Shown piece after piece: positions 15,951-24,369 of a stretch of 64,000 nucleotides of DNA. The notes below the pieces were generated by a model. It had not been told where the DNA came from, searched no databases, and was given only the letters and a program-made list of their open reading frames with translations. Source of the DNA: Clostridia bacterium (GTDB taxonomy: Bacteria; Bacillota_A; Clostridia; Christensenellales; Aristaeellaceae); NCBI GenBank assembly GCA_017517815.1, contig JAFWYA010000014.1:62001-126000 (forward strand), given 5' to 3'. The translations under genes were made by a program, and so were the position numbers. The stretch's first letter is position 1, and each line of letters starts with the position of its first letter.

Positions 15951-16913
15951 TTACATGCCCAGCAGGAACTGCACGATGCGGTTATCCGCATCCGGAATGC
16001 TCTCATGGCCGTAGTCGGGGTAGATGAGCATGCTCTTTTTGCCGCCCAGCTTGTTGTAGGCCGCAAACTGGGTCGACGGCGGGCAGATATCGTCCAGCAG
16101 GCAGGTGATCATCATCACCTCAGCGCGGGTGCGGTGGGCGATGTGCTGGTTGTCAATGTAGCCAAGCAGCGTAAACACTTCTTCCTCGCGCTCGTGCAGC
16201 GCATCGTACAGGCGGAAATAGTCGCGCAGTTCCTTGTAAGCGGCCTTGTCAAGGTCCATATCCCACACGCGCTTGTAATCGCACAGGAAGGGGAACTGCG
16301 GCGCGGCGCGGTTGAGCGTGGGCGTAAGCGCCGCACAGGCCAGCGTAAGGCCGCCGCCCTGCGAGCCGCCGGTGGCGCCAACGCGGGTCTCATCCACCTC
16401 GGGCATGGCCATCACGATGCGGGCCATCTGCGCGGTATCAAGGAACATGTCGCGGAACAGGAGCTTCGACGGGTCGTTCTCATCCAGACCACGGATGATG
16501 TGGCCGTGCAGTGTGTTGCCGCACACGCCGCCCACGTCCTGCGACTGGCCGCCCTGACCGCGGCAGTCCATGGCGCACACCACAAAACCGGCCTGCACAT
16601 AGCTCAAAAGCGCAAAAAAGCTGGGGCTACGGCCTGCATAGCCGTGGAACACGCATACCGCAGGCAGGGGCGAGGCGACCTTTTCGGGGCGCAGGAACTT
16701 GCAGTGGATTCGCGCGCCCTTCACGCCGGTGAAGTACAGGTCGGCGCACAGCATGCCGGGCACGCTGAAATCGGACGGCACAAGCTCGTAACCGGTGCCA
16801 AGGGCTTCCATTTCGGCGATGGAGGCGTCCCAGAAAGCATCGATATCCGCCGGGCGGGGATTGACGCCTTCAAAGACTTTGAGTTTCTCAAGGGGCATAT
16901 CCAGAATGGGCAT
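15951..16913 (-). CDS. CE7-family acetyl esterase (acetylxylan esterase/cephalosporin-C deacetylase)
   Basis: 320 residues, an alpha/beta hydrolase. CE7 motifs are intact: RGQGGQS (118-124), GGSQGG (182-187) with nucleophile Ser184, and a C-terminal YGHE with the catalytic His; LLDDICPP likely holds the Asp. The family removes acetyl groups from xylo-oligosaccharides in the cytoplasm, which fits the GH10 xylanase at 5242-6465. A TTGACA-N17-TATGAT promoter lies just upstream, right after the AraC/PocR gene on the same strand. Confidence 0.9.
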   Translation of the reverse strand: MPILDMPLEKLKVFEGVNPRPADIDAFWDASIAEMEALGTGYELVPSDFSVPGMLCADLYFTGVKGARIHCKFLRPEKVASPLPAVCVFHGYAGRSPSFFALLSYVQAGFVVCAMDCRGQGGQSQDVGGVCGNTLHGHIIRGLDENDPSKLLFRDMFLDTAQMARIVMAMPEVDETRVGATGGSQGGGLTLACAALTPTLNRAAPQFPFLCDYKRVWDMDLDKAAYKELRDYFRLYDALHEREEEVFTLLGYIDNQHIAHRTRAEVMMITCLLDDICPPSTQFAAYNKLGGKKSMLIYPDYGHESIPDADNRIVQFLLGM

Positions 16914-16948
16914 GAGGAATCCCTCTTTTCATTTGTTTTGGTGGCTTT

Positions 16949-16977
16949 ATCATACCTGTTTGAAGCAGGCGTGTCAA
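16949..16977 (-). promoter_or_regulatory. Promoter of the CE7 esterase
   Basis: On the minus strand TTGACA (16977-16972) and TATGAT (16954-16949) are 17 bases apart, between the AraC/PocR stop and the esterase start. Confidence 0.7.
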
Positions 16978-17805
16978 TCATCCATTGCGGCGGTATTCGC
17001 TGGGCGACATGCCCACCTGCCTGCGAAACACCTTGGCGAAATAGTTCTGGTCGGGAAAGCCTACCGTCTGCGAAATGGCCTTGATGCTTTCACGGCTGGA
17101 GTGCAGCAGTTCCTGCGCAGCCTCAATGCGGGCGCGCTGCACCATCTGGATGGGCGTCATGTGAAACCGCTTTTCGCACACGGCATACAGCTTGGTTTTG
17201 CCCACGTGCAGGGCTGCCGCCAGCGTGTCGGTATCCAGCGGCTCGGCGTAATGCGCGTCGATGTACATGCGCAGCCTTGAGGCGTCGTCGCGGTTGTCGG
17301 CGGTGTTCAGGCCACGCAGACGCACTTCACTTACACAGGTGCGCACGATCTCCATGCAGGCGTCCACCTGCTCGGCCGATATGCGCCTGAGGTGCAGAAA
17401 CGCCTGATGCAGTTCCTCATCCGCGCCCGCCCATGCGCACTGGGCCGATACGCGCTTCCACTGTTCCTCGCGCGGTGAATCGTCCAGAATCTGTCCAAAG
17501 AGGATGATTGCCAGCACGCGTCCGCCCTCGGTGACGGGCATGGCCACCTCGTACAATCCTGCATGACACATATACTTGCGCGGCTGATGGGTGCGCAGCA
17601 CCTCCTCCACAGCGCAGCGGTCGCAGCCGCAGCAGCGGTCCATGCCGCCCGGCGCTTCCATGATGGCGCGGCAAAACGGCGCGCGGTAGCTGGACGTATA
17701 CACCTCGCGGCCCGCCTCGTCCATCAGCGCGAATTTGATGCCTGTGCAAAGGTGCAGATTGTTGAGCAGTCGGGCCAGCCGCCCGAAGTCCTCCCGGCTG
17801 AGCAT
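16978..17805 (-). CDS. AraC-family regulator with PocR-type sensor domain
   Basis: 275 residues from the ATG at 17805, eight bases after GGAGG. The N-terminal half (about 5-160) has a PocR-like ligand-binding pattern, with CRAIMEAPGGMDRCCGCDRCAVEE and KYMCHAGLYEVAMPV. Its cysteines may hold a metal or sense redox state. The C-terminal 100 residues are two AraC helix-turn-helix motifs (LDTDTLAAALHVGKTKLYAVCEKRFHMTPIQMVQRARIEAAQELL and ISQTVGFPDQNYFAKVFRRQVGMSPSEYRR). It lies between the CE7 esterase and the divergent sugar kinase and probably controls one or both. Confidence 0.85.
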   Translation of the reverse strand: MLSREDFGRLARLLNNLHLCTGIKFALMDEAGREVYTSSYRAPFCRAIMEAPGGMDRCCGCDRCAVEEVLRTHQPRKYMCHAGLYEVAMPVTEGGRVLAIILFGQILDDSPREEQWKRVSAQCAWAGADEELHQAFLHLRRISAEQVDACMEIVRTCVSEVRLRGLNTADNRDDASRLRMYIDAHYAEPLDTDTLAAALHVGKTKLYAVCEKRFHMTPIQMVQRARIEAAQELLHSSRESIKAISQTVGFPDQNYFAKVFRRQVGMSPSEYRRNG

Positions 17806-17951
17806 GGGGCTCACCTCCGCTTCCATTATAGCGTTTTATTTTGTTTTTTGAAAGATTTTTCTATGTTTGTGAAAGCACAGACCTCCATTTTCGTCCAAAA
17901 ACATGCTACTATAAACCCAGCAAGAAAAATGCGCCTTTGGAGGGACCGCAT

Positions 17952-19004
17952 ATGGAAAAAATTTATTCTCAGTTTGCCATTGAAGGCCTGCCCGTCAGCT
18001 GCGCGCCCTACGGCAGCGGCCACATCAACCAGACCTATCTGCTGGTCACCAGCCGTCCGCGCCTGTACATCCTGCAGGGCCTCAACACCCATGTGTTCAA
18101 AAACATGGACGGCCTCATGGGCAACGTGATCGCCGTTACCGAGCATCTGCGCAAAAAGAGCAGCGACCCGCGCGCCGCGCTGCGCCTGGTGCCCACGGTG
18201 GACGGCAAGCCCTACCTGCACACCGAGGACGGCAAGTACTACCGCATGTACGACTTTGTGCTGGACAGCCTGTGCCTTGACAAGGCCGAAACGCCTGACG
18301 ACCTGTATCAGAGCGGCGTGGCCTTCGGTGCGTTCCAGAACCAGCTGGCGGACTTCCCCGCCGAGACTCTCACCGAGACCATCCCCCATTTCCACGACAC
18401 GCCCGACCGCTACCGCCTGTTCCGCGAAGCCATCGTCGCCGACAAGGCCGGCCGCCTCAAGGACGTGCAGGCGGAGGTGGACGCCTTCCTGTCCTACGAA
18501 AAGGAAGCGGGTACGCTGGTCAATATGGGCCTGCCGCTGCGCGTTACGCACAACGACACCAAGCTCAACAACGTCATGCTGGACGCGGCCACCCGCACGC
18601 CCCTTTGCGTGATCGACCTTGACACCGTCATGCCGGGCCTTGCCGCCAACGACTTTGGCGACACCATCCGTTTCGGCGCCGCCACCGCCGCCGAGGATGA
18701 AAAAGACCTGAGCAAGGTGGAAATGTCCCTCGAGCTGTACCGCGCCTACGCCAGCGGCTTCCTCAAGGCCTGCGGCGACCGCCTGACTGAACAGGAGATC
18801 GACACCCTGCCGTGGGGTGCAAAGCTGATGACGCTGGAATGCGGCGTGCGCTTCCTGACGGACTACCTCAACGGCGACGTGTACTTCCACGTGAAGTACG
18901 AAGGCCAGAACCTCGACCGCTGCCGCACGCAGCTCAAGCTTGTGCGCGACATGGAAACCAAGTGGGACGAGATGAACCACATCATCGCCGAACTGAAAGC
19001 TTAA
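17952..19004 (+). CDS. APH-fold phosphotransferase, N-acetylhexosamine 1-kinase-like
   Basis: 350 residues from the ATG at 17952, preceded by GGAGGG. The aminoglycoside-phosphotransferase fold is shown by GSGHINQTYLL (nucleotide loop), the HND catalytic motif at 200-202 in VTHNDTKLNNVM, and IDLDT (221-225) for metal binding. Overall order and length fit NahK-type kinases, which phosphorylate N-acetylhexosamines at C1. The neighbours (glycosidases, AraC regulator) favour sugar salvage over antibiotic resistance. Substrate is inferred, not proved. Confidence 0.75.
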   Translation: MEKIYSQFAIEGLPVSCAPYGSGHINQTYLLVTSRPRLYILQGLNTHVFKNMDGLMGNVIAVTEHLRKKSSDPRAALRLVPTVDGKPYLHTEDGKYYRMYDFVLDSLCLDKAETPDDLYQSGVAFGAFQNQLADFPAETLTETIPHFHDTPDRYRLFREAIVADKAGRLKDVQAEVDAFLSYEKEAGTLVNMGLPLRVTHNDTKLNNVMLDAATRTPLCVIDLDTVMPGLAANDFGDTIRFGAATAAEDEKDLSKVEMSLELYRAYASGFLKACGDRLTEQEIDTLPWGAKLMTLECGVRFLTDYLNGDVYFHVKYEGQNLDRCRTQLKLVRDMETKWDEMNHIIAELKA

Positions 19005-19012
19005 AAAATTAT

Positions 19013-19046
19013 CCGCCGCCGGAATTTTCCGGCGGCGGTTCTCATT
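19013..19046. terminator. Bidirectional terminator between the sugar kinase and helD
   Basis: CCGCCGCCGGAA (19013-19024) pairs with TTCCGGCGGCGG (19027-19038). An A run at 19003-19008 supplies the T tract for helD on the minus strand. Confidence 0.7.
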
Positions 19047-21270
19047 ATGAAAGATGTTTCGTCTGCTGCCCCACACGGCAGAAAGCCAGCCGGTGCAGCG
19101 GACGGGTGCACAGCACATAGAACAGCTTGGCATAAAACCGTTCGTCGGGGTACACCGCATCCTCGGCGTCGGCGATAATCACGCAGTCGAATTCCAGCCC
19201 CTTGACCAGACCTGCGTCCATCACCTGCACGCCGCCTTCGAACACGTCGTCGCCCTGCGTGACCAGCCTTGCGCCATCCAGCGCCTTATGAAGCGCGCGG
19301 GCGGCCTTTTCCGTTTTGACAATAATGGCAATGTTGAAAAAGCCCTCGTTTTTCCATGCTTCGATCTGCTCATTGATCAGCGCGATGCGCTGCTTTTCAT
19401 CCTGCGCATGCAGATGCAGCGGCGGCTGACCGTGGCGCAGCACGGGCTTGGCCTCGCCTGCACCCGCAACAGGGTGGCGCGCCATCACCGCAAAGGCCGT
19501 CTGCATAATTTCGACGGTGCTGCGATAGGCGGTGCTCAGATGCGTGACCGTGACCGGTGCGTCAAAAATGCCGTTTTGCAGCGCATCCCAGCTGCGCAGG
19601 CCCTCATCGCCGTAGATGCCCTGGCACAGATCGCCCACCAGTGTAAACGCATCATGGCGGAACAGCACGCGCAGCGCCTTGACCTGCAGGGGCGACACAT
19701 CCTGCCCCTCGTCGATGACCACATGCTTTACGTCCATGCGTTCCAGCCCGTACAGCCCTCGCGCAAGCAGCAGCAGTGCGGGCAGGTCCTCCGGCGCACA
19801 GCGCTTTTTGGCCAGCATCGGCTGCGTGGCCTGCCACACGGGCAGATAACGCTCGTCCGCCTGCGCCAGCCGCCTGAGGAACTCGCCGTACACCGTCAAA
19901 AGATCCATCGAGCCCCACAGGGCGTCGTAGTCCTTCAGCAGCTGCTTCTGGCGTGTCTTCAGCTCCTCCAGCCGTTCATCGCGCGCGTCAAACAGCTTGC
20001 GGGCGCGTTCGCGGCGCTCCGGGCCGTCGGGCATGGCGCGCAAAAGCTGGTTCAGCTTGTCGTCCGCCATTTTCTGCAGCTTTTCAGCCACCTGCTCCAT
20101 GGCGCGCTTCAGGCGATCAGCCACGACCTTGCGCGTTTTCTGCAGGCGCACCTCCAGCGGGAAATGCCTGAACTCGCGCAGAAAGTAGCGCTGCATGTCA
20201 TCGGCGGATACCAGCACCGTCTGCCCCAGCTTCACATGCACCTTGGGAATGCACTCTTCCTCCCACTGTGCAAGAAAACGTTCCAGTTCACCGTACACAT
20301 CCAGGGAGCCTTTCAGCCGGAGCACATTGTCCAGCTCGTCGCGCTGAGCCTTTGTCATGTGCAGGCGTTCGCTCAGCCGTGCCGTCTGGGCAAGCTTTGG
20401 CATCTTCTTTTGCAGAAGCGCCCGGCACAGCTGCTCAAACGTCAGCTGCTTTACCTGATCCACGCCAAGGTCGGGCAGCACCCGGCTGATATAGCTCAAA
20501 AACAGCGGGTTGGGCGCAAGGATCAGCACTTCCTGCGGACGCAGGGTCTTTTGCAGGCGGTACAGCATCCACGCCACACGGTGCAGTGCGATGGTGGTTT
20601 TGCCGCTGCCCGCCACGCCCTGCACGCACAAAGGCTGCATGGGATCGTAGCGGATCACGGCGTTCTGCTCGGCCTGAATGGTGGTGACCACCTCGCGAAG
20701 TCTGGCCGTGGTCACCTGCGACAGCGCGTCGGTCAGAAATTTCTCCTGCCCCACAACGCCCGTGTCCTGCATGCCGACCATCTCGCCATCTGCAATGGTG
20801 AACATGCGCTTCAGGGTCATCTCACCGCGTACGCAGCCGTCGGGCGCATCGTAGCTCACCTCGCCCACCTGACCGGAATAGTACAGGTTGGCTACGGGGC
20901 TGCGCCAGTCATGCACGCACACCTGATACTCCGGCGTTTTCAGCACGCCCCAGCGGCCGATATACACCGGCGCGTTCACGCCGGGCCGCATGCCGGCCAT
21001 GGCGGGCGTGCCCGGGGCCGGAGTGAAGTCCAGCCTGGCAAAATAGGGCGATTTCACGCTCAGGCGCAGCTGATGCAGCGTTTGCAGCGTCATGCGCATG
21101 ATCTGCTGCTGCACCACCGCATCGCTGGATCCGTCGTCCTGCACCATGAGGTAGCGGTCGCTGCCGTTTTCAATGCCCAGCGCGCGTTCGCATTTGCGAA
21201 GCTCGCCGCCGACGGTTTCAAGGGTTTGTGTCAGATGTTCCTGTTCCAGCTGCCATTGGGTTTGGTCCAT
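19045..21270 (-). CDS. helD: HelD-like RNA polymerase-associated helicase (UvrD family)
   Basis: 741 residues. An N-terminal coiled-coil segment (about 1-35) and a region with IGRWGVLKTPEYQVCVHDWRSPVANLYY precede the helicase core, as in HelD. Walker A GVAGSGKTT is at 218-226 and Walker B VIDEGQD at 518-524. A long coiled-coil insert (about 380-445) matches the arm that reaches into RNA polymerase. HelD removes stalled polymerase from DNA, and related proteins can confer rifamycin tolerance. GGAGGTG precedes the start. The 5' leader has attenuator-like structure (21351-21438). Confidence 0.88.
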   Translation of the reverse strand: MDQTQWQLEQEHLTQTLETVGGELRKCERALGIENGSDRYLMVQDDGSSDAVVQQQIMRMTLQTLHQLRLSVKSPYFARLDFTPAPGTPAMAGMRPGVNAPVYIGRWGVLKTPEYQVCVHDWRSPVANLYYSGQVGEVSYDAPDGCVRGEMTLKRMFTIADGEMVGMQDTGVVGQEKFLTDALSQVTTARLREVVTTIQAEQNAVIRYDPMQPLCVQGVAGSGKTTIALHRVAWMLYRLQKTLRPQEVLILAPNPLFLSYISRVLPDLGVDQVKQLTFEQLCRALLQKKMPKLAQTARLSERLHMTKAQRDELDNVLRLKGSLDVYGELERFLAQWEEECIPKVHVKLGQTVLVSADDMQRYFLREFRHFPLEVRLQKTRKVVADRLKRAMEQVAEKLQKMADDKLNQLLRAMPDGPERRERARKLFDARDERLEELKTRQKQLLKDYDALWGSMDLLTVYGEFLRRLAQADERYLPVWQATQPMLAKKRCAPEDLPALLLLARGLYGLERMDVKHVVIDEGQDVSPLQVKALRVLFRHDAFTLVGDLCQGIYGDEGLRSWDALQNGIFDAPVTVTHLSTAYRSTVEIMQTAFAVMARHPVAGAGEAKPVLRHGQPPLHLHAQDEKQRIALINEQIEAWKNEGFFNIAIIVKTEKAARALHKALDGARLVTQGDDVFEGGVQVMDAGLVKGLEFDCVIIADAEDAVYPDERFYAKLFYVLCTRPLHRLAFCRVGQQTKHLS

Positions 21271-21350
21271 TTGTTTTCACCTCCGCTTTTTTCAGGATGC
21301 AGCGCCCCTTCGTTCGTGGCCGGACGCAGAGGAAAAAGGGGATGCAAAAA

Positions 21351-21393
21351 GCCACCGGTTTTGCACATTCAAAGCGGCAAAACATGCGGTGGC
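21351..21393 (-). promoter_or_regulatory. Attenuator-like terminator in the helD leader
   Basis: On the minus strand a GCCACCG/CGGTGGC helix continues into GTTTTGC/GCAAAAC and is followed by TTTTT (21350-21346). This is an intrinsic terminator about 80 bases before the helD start. The competing helix TGCAAAA (21365-21359) / TTTTGCA (21349-21343) would destroy it. No minus-strand gene lies upstream, so the hairpin can only act on helD transcription. Confidence 0.5.
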
Positions 21394-21462
21394 GCAGAGG
21401 TTTTGGCCTGCGGCGGACGGGTCAGACCCACAGCAGGCAGATTTTTCTTCGGGGAGGTTTAT

Positions 21463-21495
21463 TCATTTCGACAAATGCGCGGCCGATTCCTGCAT
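21463..21495 (-). other. Possible 10-codon leader ORF upstream of helD
   Basis: The leader contains an ATG-initiated frame encoding MQESAAHLSK and a stop. The ribosome site is poor (AAGG only three bases away). It would fit a translation-sensing attenuator but is weak on its own. Confidence 0.2.
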
Positions 21496-21500
21496 CAGCC

Positions 21501-21546
21501 TTGCGTGAAAGCCGCGGTTGTGATACCATACACCCATCGAAATGCA
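21501..21546. promoter_or_regulatory. Overlapping divergent promoters for helD and the FAD oxidoreductase
   Basis: Plus strand: TTGCGT (21501-21506), 17 bases, TACCAT (21524-21529). Minus strand: TTGCAT (21546-21541), 16 bases, TATCAC (21524-21519). The two -10 regions overlap, so the promoters would compete. Confidence 0.4.
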
Positions 21547-21566
21547 ATTGTTAAGGAGGGCTTGGA

Positions 21567-23186
21567 ATGCTGCGAGTGCACCAGCTGGCGCTGCCGCTTG
21601 ACGATGCCATGCATCTGGACGACGCCATGCTTCGCCGCATGTGCGCGCGGGCGCTGAAGGTGGCGGAAAACCGCATCGCACAGGTGCGCATGAGCAAGCG
21701 CAGCGTGGATGCGCGCGGGCGCGAAGGGGCCAAATTTACCCTCACCGTCGACGTGACCCTGCGTGAAAGCGCACAGGAGGAGCGGCTGGCCGCCAAGTTC
21801 AAGCCCAATCAGGTGGCATACATCCCGGGAGGGCTCACCGACGGCGCGGCGGATGTTTTCAGCCTGTCTTTGCCCCCCTGGCCGAAGGACCGCAAGCGTC
21901 CTGTGGTGGTGGGCGCGGGCCCGGCAGGGCTGTTCTGCGCGCTGGCGCTGGCCGTGCGCGGCGCAAGACCCATCCTGATCGAACGCGGGCGCAGCGTGGA
22001 CGAGCGCGCGCGCGATATTGAAACGCTGGAATCCGACGGTCTGCTTGACCCCGAAAGCAATGTGCTCTTCGGCGAGGGAGGAGCAGGTGCGTTTTCCGAC
22101 GGCAAGCTCACCTGCGGCCTCAACAGCCCGCATATCCGCACGGTGCTCAAAACCCTGTGCCTGTGCGGCGCGCCGGAGGATATCCTCACTGCGCAAAAGC
22201 CCCACATCGGCACTGACGAACTGCGCGGCGTGCTGAAAAAAGCGCGCGCAAAGCTCATCGAACTGGGCGCGGAGGTACGCTTCAGCTGCCGTCTGACAGG
22301 GCTGGACATCCGCAATGGCCGCGTGTGCGCCGCAAAGCTGGCGGACGGTGTGATCGAAACCCAGGACGTGTTTCTGGCCATCGGCCACAGCGCGCGCGAC
22401 ACCTACGAATGGCTGTTTGAGCTGGGTCTGCCCATGCAGCCCAAGCCATTTGCCATCGGAGCGCGCATCGAGCATCTGCAGCGCGACATCGACCGCGCGC
22501 AGTACGGCGCATCCGCCGGGCATAAAGCGCTGCCTCCTGCAGAATACAAACTGAATGTACCCACGCCTGATGACCGCGGCGTATACACCTTCTGCATGTG
22601 TCCCGGCGGACAGGTCATCAACACCTCCAGCGAGAAGGATGGCGTGAACGTCAACGGCATGAGCCTGCATGCCCGCAACGGCGTCAATGCCAACGCCGCC
22701 GTGCTGGTGGGCGTGCGCCCTGAGGACTTTGGCAGCGATCATCCGCTGGCAGGCGTACAGTTTCAGCGGCAGATCGAGCAGGCGGCCTTCCGCCGCACGG
22801 GCAGTCTGAAGGCTGTGTGCCAGCGCGTGGCGGATCTTCTGGAGGACATGCCCAGCACCGCTTTGGGCTCTGTGCTGCCGGGCTATCGCCCCGGTGTGGA
22901 AATGGGCACGCTTCGCGGCATTCTGCCCGACTTCGCGGTGGACAATATCCGCAGCGCGCTGCCCCGGCTGGGCAGAAAGCTGCGCGGCTTTGACTTTGGC
23001 GATGCGCTGCTCACAGGCCCCGAAACGCGCTCTTCCTCCCCGCTGAGGATGCTGCGCGACCCAAAGCGCGAAAGCCCCATCGGCGGGCTGTATCCGCTGG
23101 GCGAGGGCGCGGGTTATGCAGGCGGCATCGTATCGGCGGCGGTGGATGGACTTTTGGCAGGCATGGAGGTTTATGGCAATGATTAA
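21567..23186 (+). CDS. NAD(P)/FAD-dependent oxidoreductase (COG2509-type)
   Basis: 539 residues, with AAGGAGG before the ATG. An N-terminal small domain (1-105, RMCARALKVAENRIAQVRMSKRSVDAR) precedes the FAD-binding Rossmann motif PVVVGAGPAGLFCALAL (near 110) and IERGRSVDERARDIE. The tail GGLYPLGEGAGYAGGIVSAAVDGLLAG closes the FAD site. The domain order matches the uncharacterised dehydrogenases related to electron-transfer flavoproteins. It heads an operon with HAD, Lrp, aminotransferase and CapA genes and overlaps the HAD gene by 14 bases. Confidence 0.85.
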   Translation: MLRVHQLALPLDDAMHLDDAMLRRMCARALKVAENRIAQVRMSKRSVDARGREGAKFTLTVDVTLRESAQEERLAAKFKPNQVAYIPGGLTDGAADVFSLSLPPWPKDRKRPVVVGAGPAGLFCALALAVRGARPILIERGRSVDERARDIETLESDGLLDPESNVLFGEGGAGAFSDGKLTCGLNSPHIRTVLKTLCLCGAPEDILTAQKPHIGTDELRGVLKKARAKLIELGAEVRFSCRLTGLDIRNGRVCAAKLADGVIETQDVFLAIGHSARDTYEWLFELGLPMQPKPFAIGARIEHLQRDIDRAQYGASAGHKALPPAEYKLNVPTPDDRGVYTFCMCPGGQVINTSSEKDGVNVNGMSLHARNGVNANAAVLVGVRPEDFGSDHPLAGVQFQRQIEQAAFRRTGSLKAVCQRVADLLEDMPSTALGSVLPGYRPGVEMGTLRGILPDFAVDNIRSALPRLGRKLRGFDFGDALLTGPETRSSSPLRMLRDPKRESPIGGLYPLGEGAGYAGGIVSAAVDGLLAGMEVYGND

Positions 23187-23856
23187 AGGCGTTCTTTTTG
23201 ATATGGACGGTGTTTTGCTGGATACCGAGCGTACGGGCCGCAGCATTTTTCTGGACGAATGCGCCCGCCGCGGCTTTCCGCAGATGGACGAAAAGAAATA
23301 CGAGCTGCTTCTGGGCAACACCTACGAGCGCGACCGCGAACTGATGACCGAAATGATGGGCCCGGATTTTCCCTTTGAGGAAATGTACGCTGCCTACCGT
23401 GAGGAGCTGAAAAACACCGCCATCCGCGGCGAGCTGCCCTGCCGTCCCGGCGTGGCCGAATGCATGCGGGAGCTCAAAGCCCGCGGCCTTCGCATCGCGC
23501 TGGCCACCAGCACCGCCCGCCAGATCGTGGAAACCTATCAGCAGCACATTCCCGAGCTGTGCGATGTGTTCGACTTCATGGTCTGCGGCGCTGAGGGCGG
23601 CCGCAGCAAGCCCGCCCCCGACATCTACCTGAAGGCCGCCGCAGGCCTTGGGCTTGATATCAGCGAATGTGTGGGCGTCGAGGACAGCCTCAACGGTCTC
23701 AAAAGTCTGACCGCCGCCGGTGCTGTGCGCGTGATGGTGCCCGATTTGCTTCCCTGCGACGAACGCTTTGCCGGCGTGGTCGATCACGAGCTTGAAAGCC
23801 TTGTGCAGCTGCCCGGCCTCATCGACCGGCTGAACCTTGGCGCACGCGTGCGCTGA
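23173..23856 (+). CDS. HAD-superfamily hydrolase, beta-phosphoglucomutase-like
   Basis: 227 residues. Motif I is FDMDGVLLDTE (nucleophile Asp and general acid/base Asp), motif II Thr in IALATSTAR, motif III Lys in SKPAPDIYL, and motif IV VEDSLNGL. The helical cap between about 17 and 85 fits the phosphoglucomutase/phosphatase subfamily. The ATG at 23173 is inside the previous gene, with GGAGG at 23165-23169; a second ATG two codons on is possible. It likely dephosphorylates a small sugar phosphate or similar metabolite in the cytoplasm. Confidence 0.85.
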   Translation: MAMIKGVLFDMDGVLLDTERTGRSIFLDECARRGFPQMDEKKYELLLGNTYERDRELMTEMMGPDFPFEEMYAAYREELKNTAIRGELPCRPGVAECMRELKARGLRIALATSTARQIVETYQQHIPELCDVFDFMVCGAEGGRSKPAPDIYLKAAAGLGLDISECVGVEDSLNGLKSLTAAGAVRVMVPDLLPCDERFAGVVDHELESLVQLPGLIDRLNLGARVR

Positions 23857-23877
23857 CACCCGAAAGGAGAAAACCAT

Positions 23878-24369
23878 ATGCAAAATCTGCAAATGCAGCT
23901 TTTACAGCTTCTGCAGGAGGACTGCCGACTGCCGCTGGAAAAGCTGGCCACCATGACGGGTACCACCATGGAAGAGGTCGCCGCCGCCATTGAAAAGATG
24001 GAGGACGACGGCGTCATTCTGCGCTATTCCCCCGTCATCAACTGGGACAAGACCGACCGCGAGCGCGTAGAGGCCATGATCGAAGTGCGCGTCACCCCGC
24101 AGCGCGATCAGGGTTTTGACGCCATCGCCAAGCGCGTGTACCGCTTTGACGAGGTCAAGAGCGTGTACCTCATGAGCGGCGCGTACGACCTGCTGCTGCT
24201 GGTAGAGGCGCACACGCTGAAGGAACTGGCCTATTTTGTGCACACCAAGCTTTCCACCCTCGAGCACGTCACCGGCACGGCCACGCACTTTGTGCTCAAG
24301 CGCTACAAGTCCGACGGCGTGATCTTTGAAGGCAAAAACGACGACAAGAGGCTGGTGGTGACCGCGTGA
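23878..24369 (+). CDS. Lrp/AsnC-family transcriptional regulator
   Basis: 163 residues with AAAGGAG upstream. The N-terminal helix-turn-helix (about 5-55: LLQLLQEDCRLPLEKLATMTGTTMEEVAAAIEKMEDDGVI) is followed by a RAM ligand-binding domain (about 70-150: AMIEVRVTPQRDQGFDAIAKRVYRFDEVKSVYLMSGAYDLLLLVEA). It overlaps the start of the aminotransferase gene by four bases, so it probably responds to an amino acid and controls this operon. Confidence 0.9.
   Translation: MQNLQMQLLQLLQEDCRLPLEKLATMTGTTMEEVAAAIEKMEDDGVILRYSPVINWDKTDRERVEAMIEVRVTPQRDQGFDAIAKRVYRFDEVKSVYLMSGAYDLLLLVEAHTLKELAYFVHTKLSTLEHVTGTATHFVLKRYKSDGVIFEGKNDDKRLVVTA

Noticed and set aside
19054..21657. 867-residue open frame opposite helD
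   Set aside because: It is the antisense shadow of the helicase motifs and continues into the opposite FAD gene region without its own signals.
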